Positions 1-6,763 of a stretch of 64,000 nucleotides of DNA are shown in pieces (position 1 is the stretch's first letter; every line of letters starts with the position of its first letter). The notes beneath the pieces are model-generated. The model was not told the DNA's origin. It saw only the letters and a list, made by a program, of their open reading frames with translations, and searched no databases. The DNA is from RGIG9060 sp045645985 (GTDB taxonomy: Bacteria; Spirochaetota; Spirochaetia; Treponematales; Treponemataceae): assembly GCA_045645985.1 (NCBI GenBank), contig JAZRJV010000032.1:1-64000 (forward strand), written 5' to 3'. Both the position numbers and the translations under genes were made by a program.

Positions 1-119
1 GAAAATAAAATTTTTTCAGATTCTGAAATATTAAATTTTCGTTTAATAAAAATAATTTCATTCTCTAAAAATTCTTTTTGAAGTTTTAATTTATTTACAC
101 TAACAACTGATTTATTCAT
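1..119 (-). CDS. Partial hypothetical protein (N-terminal 39 residues)
   Basis: An ATG at 119 on the minus strand opens a frame that runs without a stop to the window edge. The upstream stretch has AGGA seven bases before the ATG, which supports a real start. The visible peptide begins MNKSVVSVNKLK and is rich in Lys, Glu and Ile; no domain can be recognised in 39 residues. It lies 27 bases downstream of the transglutaminase-like lipoprotein gene on the same strand, so the two may be co-transcribed. The function is unknown. Confidence 0.5.
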   Translation of the reverse strand, partial: MNKSVVSVNKLKLQKEFLENEIIFIKRKFNISESEKILF

Positions 120-146
120 AATTTTATCCTAATAAATTTCCTCATA

Positions 147-1661
147 CTATTTAACTACATAATTTGCAAAAATTTGATAACTACTATTTTCTTTATTTGA
201 AACTCCGATAGAAATTTGTTTTGTATTTTTTGGGATTGTAACTTCACCAGAAAAAATTCCAGTTCCATCATCAGTTAATTTATTATATTGATTACCACAA
301 ATTACAGTTACAAATTTTTTATTTTCAACTTTTATTTTGAAGTTGTAAGTTTGTCCTGCAACTAATGGCATAGTTTTTGGTTCAATAATTTTTGCACTTC
401 CACCAGTTATTGAATATAAAGTAGGATACCGAACAGAACTTGTTCCAGTTGATTCAATTAAAAATGAACCACAACTATTTCCTCGTTGCTCTCCATCTTT
501 CCAATAAAAAATTGAAACAGAATATTTTGCTACTTGAGGAAAACTAAATGTTGCACAATCATCCTCAACTAAAACTCTATTTTTAATAATTTGATTTGAT
601 GTTAAATTTGCAAGTTCAAATGTAAAACTATATCCATCTTTCATTTTATAATTTAATACAAAGGTTCCATCAGATAAATTATTTTTTTTCAAATCAGGAG
701 AAATATTATTTGCCATTTCAAAAAACTTTGGTTGCAAATCTGGTAAATTAAAAAATTCATCAAAAGATAAAACATTTTTCAAAAGTTGATTACGGCTATC
801 TGTAGGAAAGTGAGTATAAATAAAATGTTCAGGTTTTAAGAAAAGCCAATCAGTATTATACCTCTGCACAGAAGTGCGCCCACTCATATATCCTGAATCC
901 CAAGTACAATCTACAAGATACCAATTCCCTTCAAGTTGAACGATATTCCAAGCATGATTTGAAGCAAAAATATTTTTTTCAGTTTCTAAAGAAGTTCCAA
1001 CACCACGAGCATATCCAATAACTTTATAGCAAGGAATTTTTAATTCATCACAAAATCTTTTATAAACAGTTGAATAACCTTCACAAACAGCAAGTCCAGT
1101 TTTTAAAACTGAAGAATAATCTTGATTAGGAATTTTTCCAGCCCAAAAACTTGCCGCATCATATTTTATTAAAAGAGCTGTAATATCATGAGCTAATTTT
1201 GCTTTTTCAAAATCATCTTTTGCAAGTTCGTTTATTTTTGCACAAACTTCTTTTATATAATTTTCTGGATTTGATTTTCGTAAAGTTTCTAAAGTTGAAT
1301 TTTTTTTAATAGCTTTCATATTTTCATCAGCTTTGTCTGTACGATAAGAATATGCCTTTTCATAAGATGAAGGTGTTGAAAAATTAGAAAGTTTTGTTGA
1401 AGGTTTTTGTTGTAGTTTTGGTAAAACTGGCAACCGAGTTCCTTCTATTAAAGAATAATCTTTTTGTAAATTTTCATTCTCTGTGGAATTATCAGACGAA
1501 CTGGAATTTTCAAATTTTTGGGAAATTTTTTTCCCTAAATTTTCAAAACTAAATGAAACTTCATCTACTATAGTTTTTAAAGTTTGACATCCAAAAATTT
1601 GCAAACTAAAAATAATAAAAAAAGCAATACAAAAAAATCTTTTACCAATATAATTTTTCAT
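147..1661 (-). CDS. Lipoprotein with transglutaminase-like (cysteine protease) domain
   Basis: The N-terminus has a hydrophobic signal followed by a lipobox (IFGC, Cys about 25), so the protein is probably lipid-anchored outside the inner membrane. A transglutaminase-core domain sits mid-protein with the expected triad: Cys about 193 in VCEGYS, His about 236 in NHAWN and Asp about 251 in VDCTWD. Such domains in bacteria are usually proteases or amide-modifying enzymes. The C-terminal 200 residues look beta-rich, possibly Ig-like repeats, with no catalytic signature. I chose the ATG at 1661 over a TTG at 1673 because GAGAGG lies just before the ATG and overlaps the TTG. The substrate is unknown; cell-surface proteolysis or polysaccharide-associated processing is only a guess. 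Confidence 0.8.
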   Translation of the reverse strand: MKNYIGKRFFCIAFFIIFSLQIFGCQTLKTIVDEVSFSFENLGKKISQKFENSSSSDNSTENENLQKDYSLIEGTRLPVLPKLQQKPSTKLSNFSTPSSYEKAYSYRTDKADENMKAIKKNSTLETLRKSNPENYIKEVCAKINELAKDDFEKAKLAHDITALLIKYDAASFWAGKIPNQDYSSVLKTGLAVCEGYSTVYKRFCDELKIPCYKVIGYARGVGTSLETEKNIFASNHAWNIVQLEGNWYLVDCTWDSGYMSGRTSVQRYNTDWLFLKPEHFIYTHFPTDSRNQLLKNVLSFDEFFNLPDLQPKFFEMANNISPDLKKNNLSDGTFVLNYKMKDGYSFTFELANLTSNQIIKNRVLVEDDCATFSFPQVAKYSVSIFYWKDGEQRGNSCGSFLIESTGTSSVRYPTLYSITGGSAKIIEPKTMPLVAGQTYNFKIKVENKKFVTVICGNQYNKLTDDGTGIFSGEVTIPKNTKQISIGVSNKENSSYQIFANYVVK

Positions 1662-1780
1662 AAAACCTCTCAAATTTATCTAAAAATACATATTTATTAC
1701 ACAGCTTGAAGATAAAAATAAATAAATCATTATTAACAAATAATATTTGATTCTTGAAATCACAAATAACCCCACAATAA

Positions 1781-1868
1781 GTATATTTACTACCAAATAA
1801 GAATATTATAACACTTATTTTTATTTTATCAAGGTATATTTTACTACCGTAAAAGTATATTTATTACC
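1781..1868. repeat. Three copies of an operator-like element upstream of an XRE gene
   Basis: GTATATTTACTACC occurs at 1781-1794, with close variants GTATATTTTACTACC at 1834-1848 and GTATATTTATTACC at 1855-1868. The start-to-start distances are 53 and 21 bases, close to five and two helical turns, so bound proteins would sit on one face. They lie just before the XRE regulator that starts at 1913. This suggests autoregulation, which is inference. Confidence 0.5.
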
Positions 1869-1912
1869 TAAAGAATTGTTTATTTTATGTTTTTTTACAT
1901 CATAATTATATT

Positions 1913-2317
1913 GTGAAAAATGAAGAACTAATTGATATTTCAAAACTTTTTGGTGAAAACTTACGCAAAATCAGAAAAGAAGCAAATTTTACTCAAGACG
2001 AACTTTCAGAAAAATTGGAAATTAGCCAAAAGCATCTTTCGAAAATAGAAACAGGAAATCAATTTGCCTCAGCTCAGTTGATTTCAAAAATAGCAAATGT
2101 TTTAGAAATCAATCCTTCCCAACTATTTGAAGTTCTAGATGAAAGTACTCCTACAAAAAAACTTGCAAATATAATCACTTCAAAAGTTACTACAAATTTA
2201 ATGAATGAGATGAACAGACAAAATACGATTCTTTATGAGAAACTTCATCAAGAAATAGAACAACTTAAAAATCCTAATCAAAAACAGAATGATATTTTTG
2301 GATTTCCGATTTTATAA
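1913..2317 (+). CDS. XRE-family helix-turn-helix transcriptional regulator
   Basis: The 134-residue protein has a classic HTH_3 domain at about residues 12-66 (LRKIRKEANFTQDELSEKL, then QKHLSKIETG). A charged helical tail of about 65 residues follows and may mediate oligomerisation. The start is GTG at 1913. There is no Shine-Dalgarno sequence, but CATAAT lies exactly six bases upstream, as expected for a leaderless message. Three repeated elements precede the gene and are candidate operators. It is unrelated in sequence to the two XRE paralogues further right, apart from the shared fold. Its target genes are unknown. Confidence 0.85.
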   Translation: MKNEELIDISKLFGENLRKIRKEANFTQDELSEKLEISQKHLSKIETGNQFASAQLISKIANVLEINPSQLFEVLDESTPTKKLANIITSKVTTNLMNEMNRQNTILYEKLHQEIEQLKNPNQKQNDIFGFPIL

Positions 2318-2364
2318 AAAAAGTCGGCTAAGGAACTTCTAAAAAGAAACCTTAAACCGACTTT
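2313..2364 (-). terminator. Rho-independent terminator of the TM2 gene
   Basis: AAAGTCGG (2320-2327) pairs with CCGACTTT (2357-2364), with an inner TAAGG/CCTTA pairing. On the minus strand the stem is followed by seven T residues, so it terminates the TM2 gene. It may also stop the converging XRE transcript, but the plus-strand tail is poor in T. Confidence 0.75.
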
Positions 2365-2384
2365 GCAAAAAAGTTGTTCAGTAA

Positions 2385-2597
2385 TTACACAAGAACTGTA
2401 ATTTCTTTTTTTGTAAGAACACAGATTAAATCGATAAGCCAAAGGATACCGAAAAATCCACCTGTAAAAATCTGTAAAAGTCCAATGATAATTGAAAGAG
2501 CTTTTCCACTTGTTAAACGGCGATAAATTCCGTAAATATCATAAATGATAACAAGAAGAATTTTTAATCCCCAACCCATTTTGCTTTTTTTTGCCAT
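2385..2597 (-). CDS. Small TM2-domain membrane protein
   Basis: This 70-residue protein has a Lys-rich N-terminus and two hydrophobic segments (about residues 11-25 and 35-60). The second contains GGFFGILWLIDLI, the signature of TM2-type proteins, which cross the membrane twice with a short turn. The bacterial function is not established. GAGG lies six bases before the ATG. The gene stands alone between the XRE regulator and the exporter and has its own terminator. Confidence 0.7.
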   Translation of the reverse strand: MAKKSKMGWGLKILLVIIYDIYGIYRRLTSGKALSIIIGLLQIFTGGFFGILWLIDLICVLTKKEITVLV

Positions 2598-2650
2598 ACA
2601 AAACCTCGTTTTACAAAAATTTGCTTTTTAAAGCATAAATATATTTTCTA

Positions 2651-3580
2651 TTATAATTGATTATCTGTCAATTTTTTATTTTTAGAAAATTTATTAAAAA
2701 TTCCCGACAAAAATGAAAATTGAGTTTCTGACAAAATTAAGGCAAAGAAAATCAAACAGCAACCTAAAATCATTTTTCCTGTTAAGTATTCTTTTAAGAA
2801 TATAATAGAAAAAACTACGCCAAAAACCGCTTCAAAAGATAAGAGCAAAGATGCAGTTGATGCTTTTACATATTTTTGGCAAACATTCTGAAGCAAAAAT
2901 CCAACCAAAGTGCTGAACAAACCTAAATAAAACATTGAAATTATTACATCTGGCTTTTGAATTTGCTCAAGAGGAAATTTTCCGTCCATAAATGGTGCTA
3001 AAATCCAAGAAAATAATGCAGAAAATCCAAGCTGAAGAATTGTAAGCAAAATTGGATCTTGATTTTGTGTGTATCGAGCAATAAAAATTATGTGAATTGC
3101 AAAGAAAAATCCACAAATGATAGTTAGCACATCTCCGATATTTACAGAAAAATCCCCTTGCAAAGACAAAAATCCAATTCCAACCAAAGTGATAATTGCG
3201 GCAACAACAGCGTACCAAGTTGGCTTTGTCTTGTTAAAAATCCAATGCAAAAAAGGAACCATCATTACATAAGTTGTAGTTAAAAAAGCGTTTTTTCCGG
3301 CAGTTGTAAATTGAATCCCAACAGTTTGAAAAGCATAAGCCAAAAACAAAAATACGCCCAAAATCATCCCATGAAAGAAAGTTGATTTATCCATCATTTT
3401 TAAGCGAGGAAGAAAAATCAACGCCAACACAACAGAAGCAATTGTAAAGCGAAAAGCCAACATATAAATCGGCGGAACATAATCTAGGGAATTTTTTACA
3501 ACAACAAATGCAAATCCCCAAATAATCGTAATGGAAATTAACCCTAAAGCACAAAGAAACGAACGAGTTTTTTCAGTCAT
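2651..3580 (-). CDS. DMT-superfamily (EamA) transporter
   Basis: The 309-residue protein is almost entirely hydrophobic, with about ten transmembrane segments arranged as two EamA repeats. Typical features include the N-terminal WGFAFVVVKNSL and the second-repeat STLVGFLLQNVCQKYVKASTA region. Family members export amino acids, nucleobases or drug-like metabolites from the cytoplasm; the substrate cannot be told here. There is no Shine-Dalgarno sequence, and the -10 box ends six bases before the ATG. The C-terminal tail is short and basic. Confidence 0.88.
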   Translation of the reverse strand: MTEKTRSFLCALGLISITIIWGFAFVVVKNSLDYVPPIYMLAFRFTIASVVLALIFLPRLKMMDKSTFFHGMILGVFLFLAYAFQTVGIQFTTAGKNAFLTTTYVMMVPFLHWIFNKTKPTWYAVVAAIITLVGIGFLSLQGDFSVNIGDVLTIICGFFFAIHIIFIARYTQNQDPILLTILQLGFSALFSWILAPFMDGKFPLEQIQKPDVIISMFYLGLFSTLVGFLLQNVCQKYVKASTASLLLSFEAVFGVVFSIIFLKEYLTGKMILGCCLIFFALILSETQFSFLSGIFNKFSKNKKLTDNQL

Positions 3581-3586
3581 AATGAT

Positions 3587-3615
3587 ATATTATCGAAAAC
3601 CCGCAAAAAATTCAA
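3587..3615 (-). promoter_or_regulatory. Leaderless promoter of the EamA transporter
   Basis: TTGAAT (-35) and TAATAT (-10) are separated by exactly 17 bases, and the -10 ends six bases before the ATG at 3580. The predicted transcript starts at or beside the A of the ATG. Confidence 0.6.
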
Positions 3616-3656
3616 TTCGCAGGAAATACTTAACAAAATTATACTCAATATTTGTA

Positions 3657-3685
3657 TTGATAATTTTATAGATATATGCAATAAT
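3657..3685 (+). promoter_or_regulatory. Promoter of the putative type I toxin mRNA
   Basis: TTGATA (3657-3662) and AATAAT (3680-3685) are 17 bases apart and each matches consensus at five of six positions. The predicted start near 3692 falls at the beginning of the segment that is complementary to the 3' end of the same transcript. Confidence 0.65.
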
Positions 3686-3692
3686 GAACTTG

Positions 3693-3761
3693 CACTCGTT
3701 GGCAAGGCGACTGTCTCCTATACTAAACCAGAGTAAATTCTGGAATTTGAAAATAGGAGGC
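3693..3761 (+). promoter_or_regulatory. Toxin mRNA leader with sequestered Shine-Dalgarno
   Basis: CTCCTAT (3715-3721) is a perfect complement of ATAGGAG (3753-3759), which contains most of the AGGAGG ribosome site (3755-3760). The enclosed bases form a second hairpin, CCAGA (3728-3732) with TCTGG (3739-3743). GCACTCGTT at the 5' end is also complementary to AACGAGTGC at the 3' end (about 3944-3952), a long-range pairing typical of type I toxin mRNAs. Confidence 0.6.
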
Positions 3762-3769
3762 TAAGCAAG

Positions 3770-3868
3770 ATGACGATTTACGAAATAATTTCGTTGGCTA
3801 TTAATTTAGCTAATCTAATTCTTGAAATACTTAGTTACCTCCGCAAAAGCAGAAGTAATAAAGAGTAA
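3770..3868 (+). CDS. Putative type I toxin peptide, TxpA/BsrG (Hol_Tox)-like, 32 residues
   Basis: The frame encodes 32 residues: MTIYEIISLAINLANLILEI followed by LSYLRKSRSNKE. It has one hydrophobic helix (about residues 5-24) and a basic tail. The MTxYE start and this layout recall the TxpA/BsrG/Hol_Tox toxins of Firmicutes, which damage the membrane; this resemblance is from memory. AGGAGG lies nine bases before the ATG, an optimal ribosome site, but the leader can hide it. A consensus promoter lies upstream and a terminator at 3927-3961 ends the message. A divergent antisense RNA appears to overlap the 3' untranslated part. It sits at the left edge of the accessory island. A small membrane peptide of another role is the main alternative. 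Confidence 0.65.
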   Translation: MTIYEIISLAINLANLILEILSYLRKSRSNKE

Positions 3869-3956
3869 AAAAATAGTCGCCAAGTACTGAACCCACTTCA
3901 TTATTGGCGACTGTCCATAAAATGTGGAGGCAGAGCATTTGCTAACGAGTGCCTCT
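3868..3956 (-). ncRNA. Predicted antisense antitoxin RNA (RatA-like arrangement)
   Basis: On the minus strand a good promoter (3963-3991) is followed about 90 bases later by a perfect stem (3875-3912) and seven T residues. The predicted RNA, about 89 nt, is fully complementary to the 3' untranslated region of the toxin message and ends at its stop codon. This matches the known RatA/txpA layout. No open frame of note lies within it. Confidence 0.6.
3875..3912 (-). terminator. Terminator of the antisense RNA
   Basis: AGTCGCCAA (3875-3883) and TTGGCGACT (3904-3912) form a perfect 9-bp stem. The minus strand continues A then seven T residues. On the plus strand the same stem lies in the toxin 3' untranslated region without a T-tract. 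Confidence 0.75.
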
Positions 3957-3961
3957 TTTAT
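3927..3961 (+). terminator. Terminator of the toxin mRNA
   Basis: GAGGCA (3927-3932) pairs with TGCCTC (3950-3955) and is followed by TTTTATTAATA. The loop contains part of the segment that can also pair with the 5' end of the message. Confidence 0.65.
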
Positions 3962-3962
3962 T

Positions 3963-3991
3963 AATATACACTTACTTGTGGATTTTTGCAA
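3963..3991 (-). promoter_or_regulatory. Promoter of the antisense RNA
   Basis: TTGCAA (-35, 3986-3991) and TATATT (-10, 3963-3968) are 17 bases apart on the minus strand, giving a start near 3956. The XRE repressor stop codon lies just upstream at 3999, so this promoter is in the intergenic gap. Confidence 0.6.
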
Positions 3992-3998
3992 GATTTAA

Positions 3999-4340
3999 TC
4001 AACTAAAATTATCTGCAATCTGTTCTAAAAGTTTTATTTTATCTGAGTCTAGTTTTTCGCATTTTTCTATTAAATCATGGTATTTTCGATAAAGTCTGAG
4101 CTGATTTTGTTCTGTTTGTTTTGCAGTAGGATTTTTTACAGACTCGGTTCCATTTACCAAATATTCTACACTTACGCCTAAAACTTGTGCAATTTTAACA
4201 GCAGTTTCAGCGGAAGGTATGCTATTAAGTTTCAATCCTTTTGCGATATTTGAAATTTGAAAACCACATTTATCTGCTAAAAATTTTCTTGATATGCCTT
4301 GATAATCTAATTCTGAATCTACTCTTTCCCAAAAACTCAT
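3999..4340 (-). CDS. XRE-family repressor, paralogue 1
   Basis: The 113-residue protein has an N-terminal phage-repressor-like HTH (about residues 5-60: GISRKFLADKCGFQISNIAKG, then SAETAVKIAQVLGVSVEYL). A C-terminal helical region carries KQTEQNQLRLYRKYHDLIEK. The second half is nearly identical to the repressor at 6762-7112, so the two are recent paralogues. I chose the ATG at 4340 rather than the longer frame because the -10 box overlaps the upstream extension and ends six bases before this ATG. An AAGTGAAA half-site in its own promoter suggests autorepression. It is divergent from the gene at 4547 and probably controls that side. Confidence 0.85.
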   Translation of the reverse strand: MSFWERVDSELDYQGISRKFLADKCGFQISNIAKGLKLNSIPSAETAVKIAQVLGVSVEYLVNGTESVKNPTAKQTEQNQLRLYRKYHDLIEKCEKLDSDKIKLLEQIADNFS

Positions 4341-4346
4341 AATTGT

Positions 4347-4415
4347 ATAATAAGTGAAAATAATCATTTTTGCAATATTTACTTGAATTATTTCACTTGA
4401 TATGTTAAAGTGAAA
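4347..4415. promoter_or_regulatory. Divergent control region with AAGTGAAA operators
   Basis: For the repressor, TTGCAA (4370-4375) and TATTAT (4347-4352, minus strand) are 17 bases apart. AAGTGAAA occurs at 4352-4359, overlapping that promoter. An inverted pair TTTCACTT (4391-4398) and AAGTGAAA (4408-4415) forms a 25-bp palindrome. A weak plus-strand promoter may start with TTGATA at 4397, inside the palindrome. Confidence 0.55.
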
Positions 4416-4546
4416 ATTGTAAACAATGTTTAATATTTATGAAAAAAATCATTTTTTATGATTTTTTTTAAGAAATAATCCAAACAATCCGTGTATGTGA
4501 CATAACTTTTTAAAAATGATATTTATTGAATACAGGAGGTGTAAAA

Positions 4547-4873
4547 ATGAGTTTTTTTACTTGGTTGGAATTAAGTGGCTATTCAAAGCAAAAACAGGAA
4601 AATATTGCTGATAAACTTGAATACGAGAAGAATTTCGTAAACAATGCGTGGCGTTTATTATATGACTATGTTCTTGATGAATGTGAAAAAATATCTATTG
4701 GAGATAGGAAAACTAAGAAACAAGAATGTAAAGCTTTGTATAATATGTTGTCAAGGACTACAAAAATGAAGAAAAGTGAGATAATAAAAACAATTGCTGA
4801 TAAAATGAATGTAAAGCCCGATTGTATAAGAGTTTATCTTAGGGAAATTAAAGAATCAGATGAAAATAAATAA
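4547..4873 (+). CDS. Hypothetical protein, helical, island-borne
   Basis: The frame encodes 108 residues starting MSFFTWLELSGYSKQKQENI. It is rich in Lys and Glu and predicted mostly helical. The C-terminal KSEIIKTIADKMNVKPDCIRV resembles a helix-turn-helix, so DNA binding is possible but unproven. AGGAGG precedes the ATG at good spacing, while the longer frame from a TTG at 4526 starts upstream of that ribosome site. It is divergent from repressor paralogue 1 and is the first gene of the presumed DUF4417-EndoU transcription unit. I do not recognise the family. Confidence 0.65.
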   Translation: MSFFTWLELSGYSKQKQENIADKLEYEKNFVNNAWRLLYDYVLDECEKISIGDRKTKKQECKALYNMLSRTTKMKKSEIIKTIADKMNVKPDCIRVYLREIKESDENK

Positions 4874-4910
4874 AAATTTTCTTAATAAAAAAATTGAATT
4901 GGAGGTAGAT

Positions 4911-5026
4911 ATGTTTATAGAACAAAAAAAGCCCTGCTCATAGAACAAGGCTTAAATTCTAGGAAGTAATTTCGCTAGAATGGATTTTTTGATTGGCGTC
5001 GTAAATCCATTTTTAGATTACTTCCT
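4911..5026 (+). other. Structured leader with mini-ORF and competing hairpins
   Basis: GGAGGT (4901-4906) precedes a 10-codon frame, MFIEQKKPCS, ending at 4943. Then follow three stems: AAGCC/GGCTT (4929-4953), TTCTAG/CTAGAA (4957-4980) and a long one. The long stem pairs AGGAAGTAAT with ATTACTTCCT (4961-4970 with 5017-5026) and AATGGATTT with AAATCCATT (4979-4987 with 5003-5011). The second and third stems overlap and exclude each other, as in attenuators. No T-tract follows. Confidence 0.4.
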
Positions 5027-5029
5027 TGA

Positions 5030-5086
5030 AGAGAAATTGTCAATGTTGTTTACATTGATCCACCTTACGATATGAAATTTTTCTAA
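5030..5086 (+). pseudogene. Possible relic of an adenine DNA methyltransferase (DPPY motif)
   Basis: Between two stop codons this frame reads REIVNVVYIDPPYDMKFF. The VVYIDPPYD core is motif IV of N6-adenine methyltransferases. Nothing else of such an enzyme is visible on either side, and the frame stops 18 residues in. It could be the end of a decayed gene, or chance. Confidence 0.3.
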
Positions 5087-5106
5087 AAAAAAGGAGGTAA
5101 TCGATT

Positions 5107-5799
5107 ATGATTACTAAATCAAAAAATTTAATTGATGATGGTTTTAACGCAGAATTAGTTGAAACTGCATTATTTGAAGGATTGTTAGAAATTCCCACAA
5201 TAAAAGCACCATCTCAAATAATTATTCCAGAAAAAATGGTTCCATTTTCATTATGGAATAGAATTAATGATTATTCAGAGTGTTTTGGATGTTTCTATGA
5301 ACATGATTTGAAATTTAGAGATATTCTAACTTCAACAAAGGACTATCTGAATAAACTAAAACAATTTAAAGGTATCATTTCTCCTGATTGTTCACTTTAT
5401 CGTGATATGCCTTTAATTTTACAAATGACTAATACATATTTAAATAGACAAATTGGTCATTATTTGCAAACACAAGGAATTTATGTAATTCCAAATGTTA
5501 GATGGGGTGATGAATTTTCCTATAAACGAATTATTCCAACAGAAAAACCCTTTGCATTTTTAGGTCTTGAAAAGCATTCTATTTATTGTATTGGAACTTA
5601 TGGTTGTATAAAAACAAAAAAAGATTCTTATCATTTTAGAGAAGGTTTAAGAGCTATGATTAAAGAACTTGAACCTAAAATAATCATTGTTTATGGATCA
5701 ATGCATGATAGAATCTTTTCGGAGTTTAAAACTGCATGTCAATTTGTAAATATCCCAGATTGGATAACTTCCAAACATCAGGAGGTGAAAAATGGGTAG
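5107..5799 (+). CDS. DUF4417-family protein
   Basis: The 230-residue soluble protein matches my memory of DUF4417 proteins, which are common on phages and mobile islands and have no established function. Recognisable features are the IIPEKMVPFSLWNR segment, NVRWGDEFSY mid-protein, YCIGTYGC and a C-terminal KIIIVYGSMHDRIF strand. The domain appears full length. AGGAGG lies nine bases before the ATG. The gene overlaps the next one by eight bases (ATGGGTAG), so the two are probably translationally coupled. A methyltransferase-like relic and a structured leader lie upstream. Confidence 0.75.
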   Translation: MITKSKNLIDDGFNAELVETALFEGLLEIPTIKAPSQIIIPEKMVPFSLWNRINDYSECFGCFYEHDLKFRDILTSTKDYLNKLKQFKGIISPDCSLYRDMPLILQMTNTYLNRQIGHYLQTQGIYVIPNVRWGDEFSYKRIIPTEKPFAFLGLEKHSIYCIGTYGCIKTKKDSYHFREGLRAMIKELEPKIIIVYGSMHDRIFSEFKTACQFVNIPDWITSKHQEVKNG

Positions 5800-6274
5800 T
5801 GGAGAATCTGGACGATATTATACAAGTAGGGGCAGTTCAAAAATACATCATCAAGCGTTGATTCACTCTATTGAAGGAAATTATACAAAAAATCCCAAAA
5901 CAGGAAAAATTCAGAAATTAATCAATGGTGGACATGGACAAGAAGCTATTGATTTTATGAAGAAAAAAGGATTAAATTTTGAGATAAATAAAACCTTCAA
6001 AAATGGTGTACGAGTAGGAAATGTAAAAGACCATAAAAATAAGTCAAAGCAAAAAGGAAATAATCAATCTTGGTTTCCAAAGTCGTGGACTCAAAAAGAT
6101 GTTACAAAAGCTGCTGAACATGTTGTTGGTCTTAAACATAACAAAGGAACAAAAGATGGAATAACAATGTGGGGAAAATACAAAGGTGTTTGGGTTGGAG
6201 TGAAGAAAACTCATGGAAATATTGCAACTGTATTTCCTGACAGTAATCAATCAGATAAAAGAAAGAGGAGGTAA
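5792..6274 (+). CDS. EndoU-like nuclease, candidate toxin
   Basis: The 160-residue protein starts with a short Gly/Ser-rich segment. It continues into a region that resembles bacterial EndoU RNase domains: GGHGQEAIDF (His about 48), NGVRVGNVKDHK (His about 81), SWFPKSWTQKDV and a C-terminal IATVFPD. EndoU domains cleave RNA and are frequent tips of polymorphic toxins. Here there is no secretion or delivery domain, so it would act inside the producing cell, as an addiction or abortive-infection effector would. GGAGG precedes the ATG, which overlaps the end of the DUF4417 gene. Only three bases separate it from the next gene. The family call is by motif memory and needs a profile search. Confidence 0.65.
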   Translation: MGSGESGRYYTSRGSSKIHHQALIHSIEGNYTKNPKTGKIQKLINGGHGQEAIDFMKKKGLNFEINKTFKNGVRVGNVKDHKNKSKQKGNNQSWFPKSWTQKDVTKAAEHVVGLKHNKGTKDGITMWGKYKGVWVGVKKTHGNIATVFPDSNQSDKRKRR

Positions 6275-6277
6275 AAA

Positions 6278-6712
6278 ATGATTGAAGATATTAAAACACA
6301 ACTAGCTAAATACAAAGATTGTATGGATTCTCAAGATGGCATTTCTGATGAAGATTATTCAAGACTTGAAAAAATGATTTATGATTATAAAAATAATTTT
6401 AATGAAATCATTCATAATTTGGTAATTCTTAGAAAAAAAATCGGTTTTGAAAATGATTGGCAAGTAGAACAATGGTGGGGAAATGTTTCAGATTTTATGT
6501 CTAAACAAATTCTTGAAACAATCAATTTTATAAAAAATAATTGCTCAGTTGATGATTTTATTTTGTTATCTGAAATTTTCGAAGACATTACACAAAAATC
6601 TAAAAGTAAAGATTTTGTAAAATGCATAGAAGAAACTTCAAGAAAATATTCTGCTGAATGTGAAGAATACAATGTATTTTCTTTAATTCAAAATTGTAAA
6701 GAATATTTATAA
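6278..6712 (+). CDS. Hypothetical protein, candidate immunity partner of the EndoU-like nuclease
   Basis: The frame encodes 144 residues, acidic and mostly helical, with Trp-rich QVEQWWGNVSDF mid-protein and several Cys in the second half. No known domain is recognised. GAGGAGG sits at optimal distance and the gap from the nuclease stop is three bases, so the two are tightly coupled. A small acidic gene directly after a toxin-like nuclease is the usual position of an immunity protein; this is inference from context alone. A strong bidirectional terminator follows. Confidence 0.6.
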   Translation: MIEDIKTQLAKYKDCMDSQDGISDEDYSRLEKMIYDYKNNFNEIIHNLVILRKKIGFENDWQVEQWWGNVSDFMSKQILETINFIKNNCSVDDFILLSEIFEDITQKSKSKDFVKCIEETSRKYSAECEEYNVFSLIQNCKEYL

Positions 6713-6718
6713 ATCAGT

Positions 6719-6763
6719 AAAATCTTCCATAATTCTAATTATTTTGAAATTATGGAAGATTTT
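6719..6763. terminator. Bidirectional terminator between the EndoU unit and repressor 2
   Basis: AAAATCTTCCATAATT (6719-6734) and AATTATGGAAGATTTT (6748-6763) form a perfect 16-bp stem. The right arm overlaps the stop codon of the converging repressor gene. Confidence 0.75.

Noticed and set aside
4911..4943. Ten-codon MFIEQKKPCS frame as an independent protein gene
   Set aside because: The ribosome site is strong but the peptide is too short to support alone. It is kept as part of the leader element.
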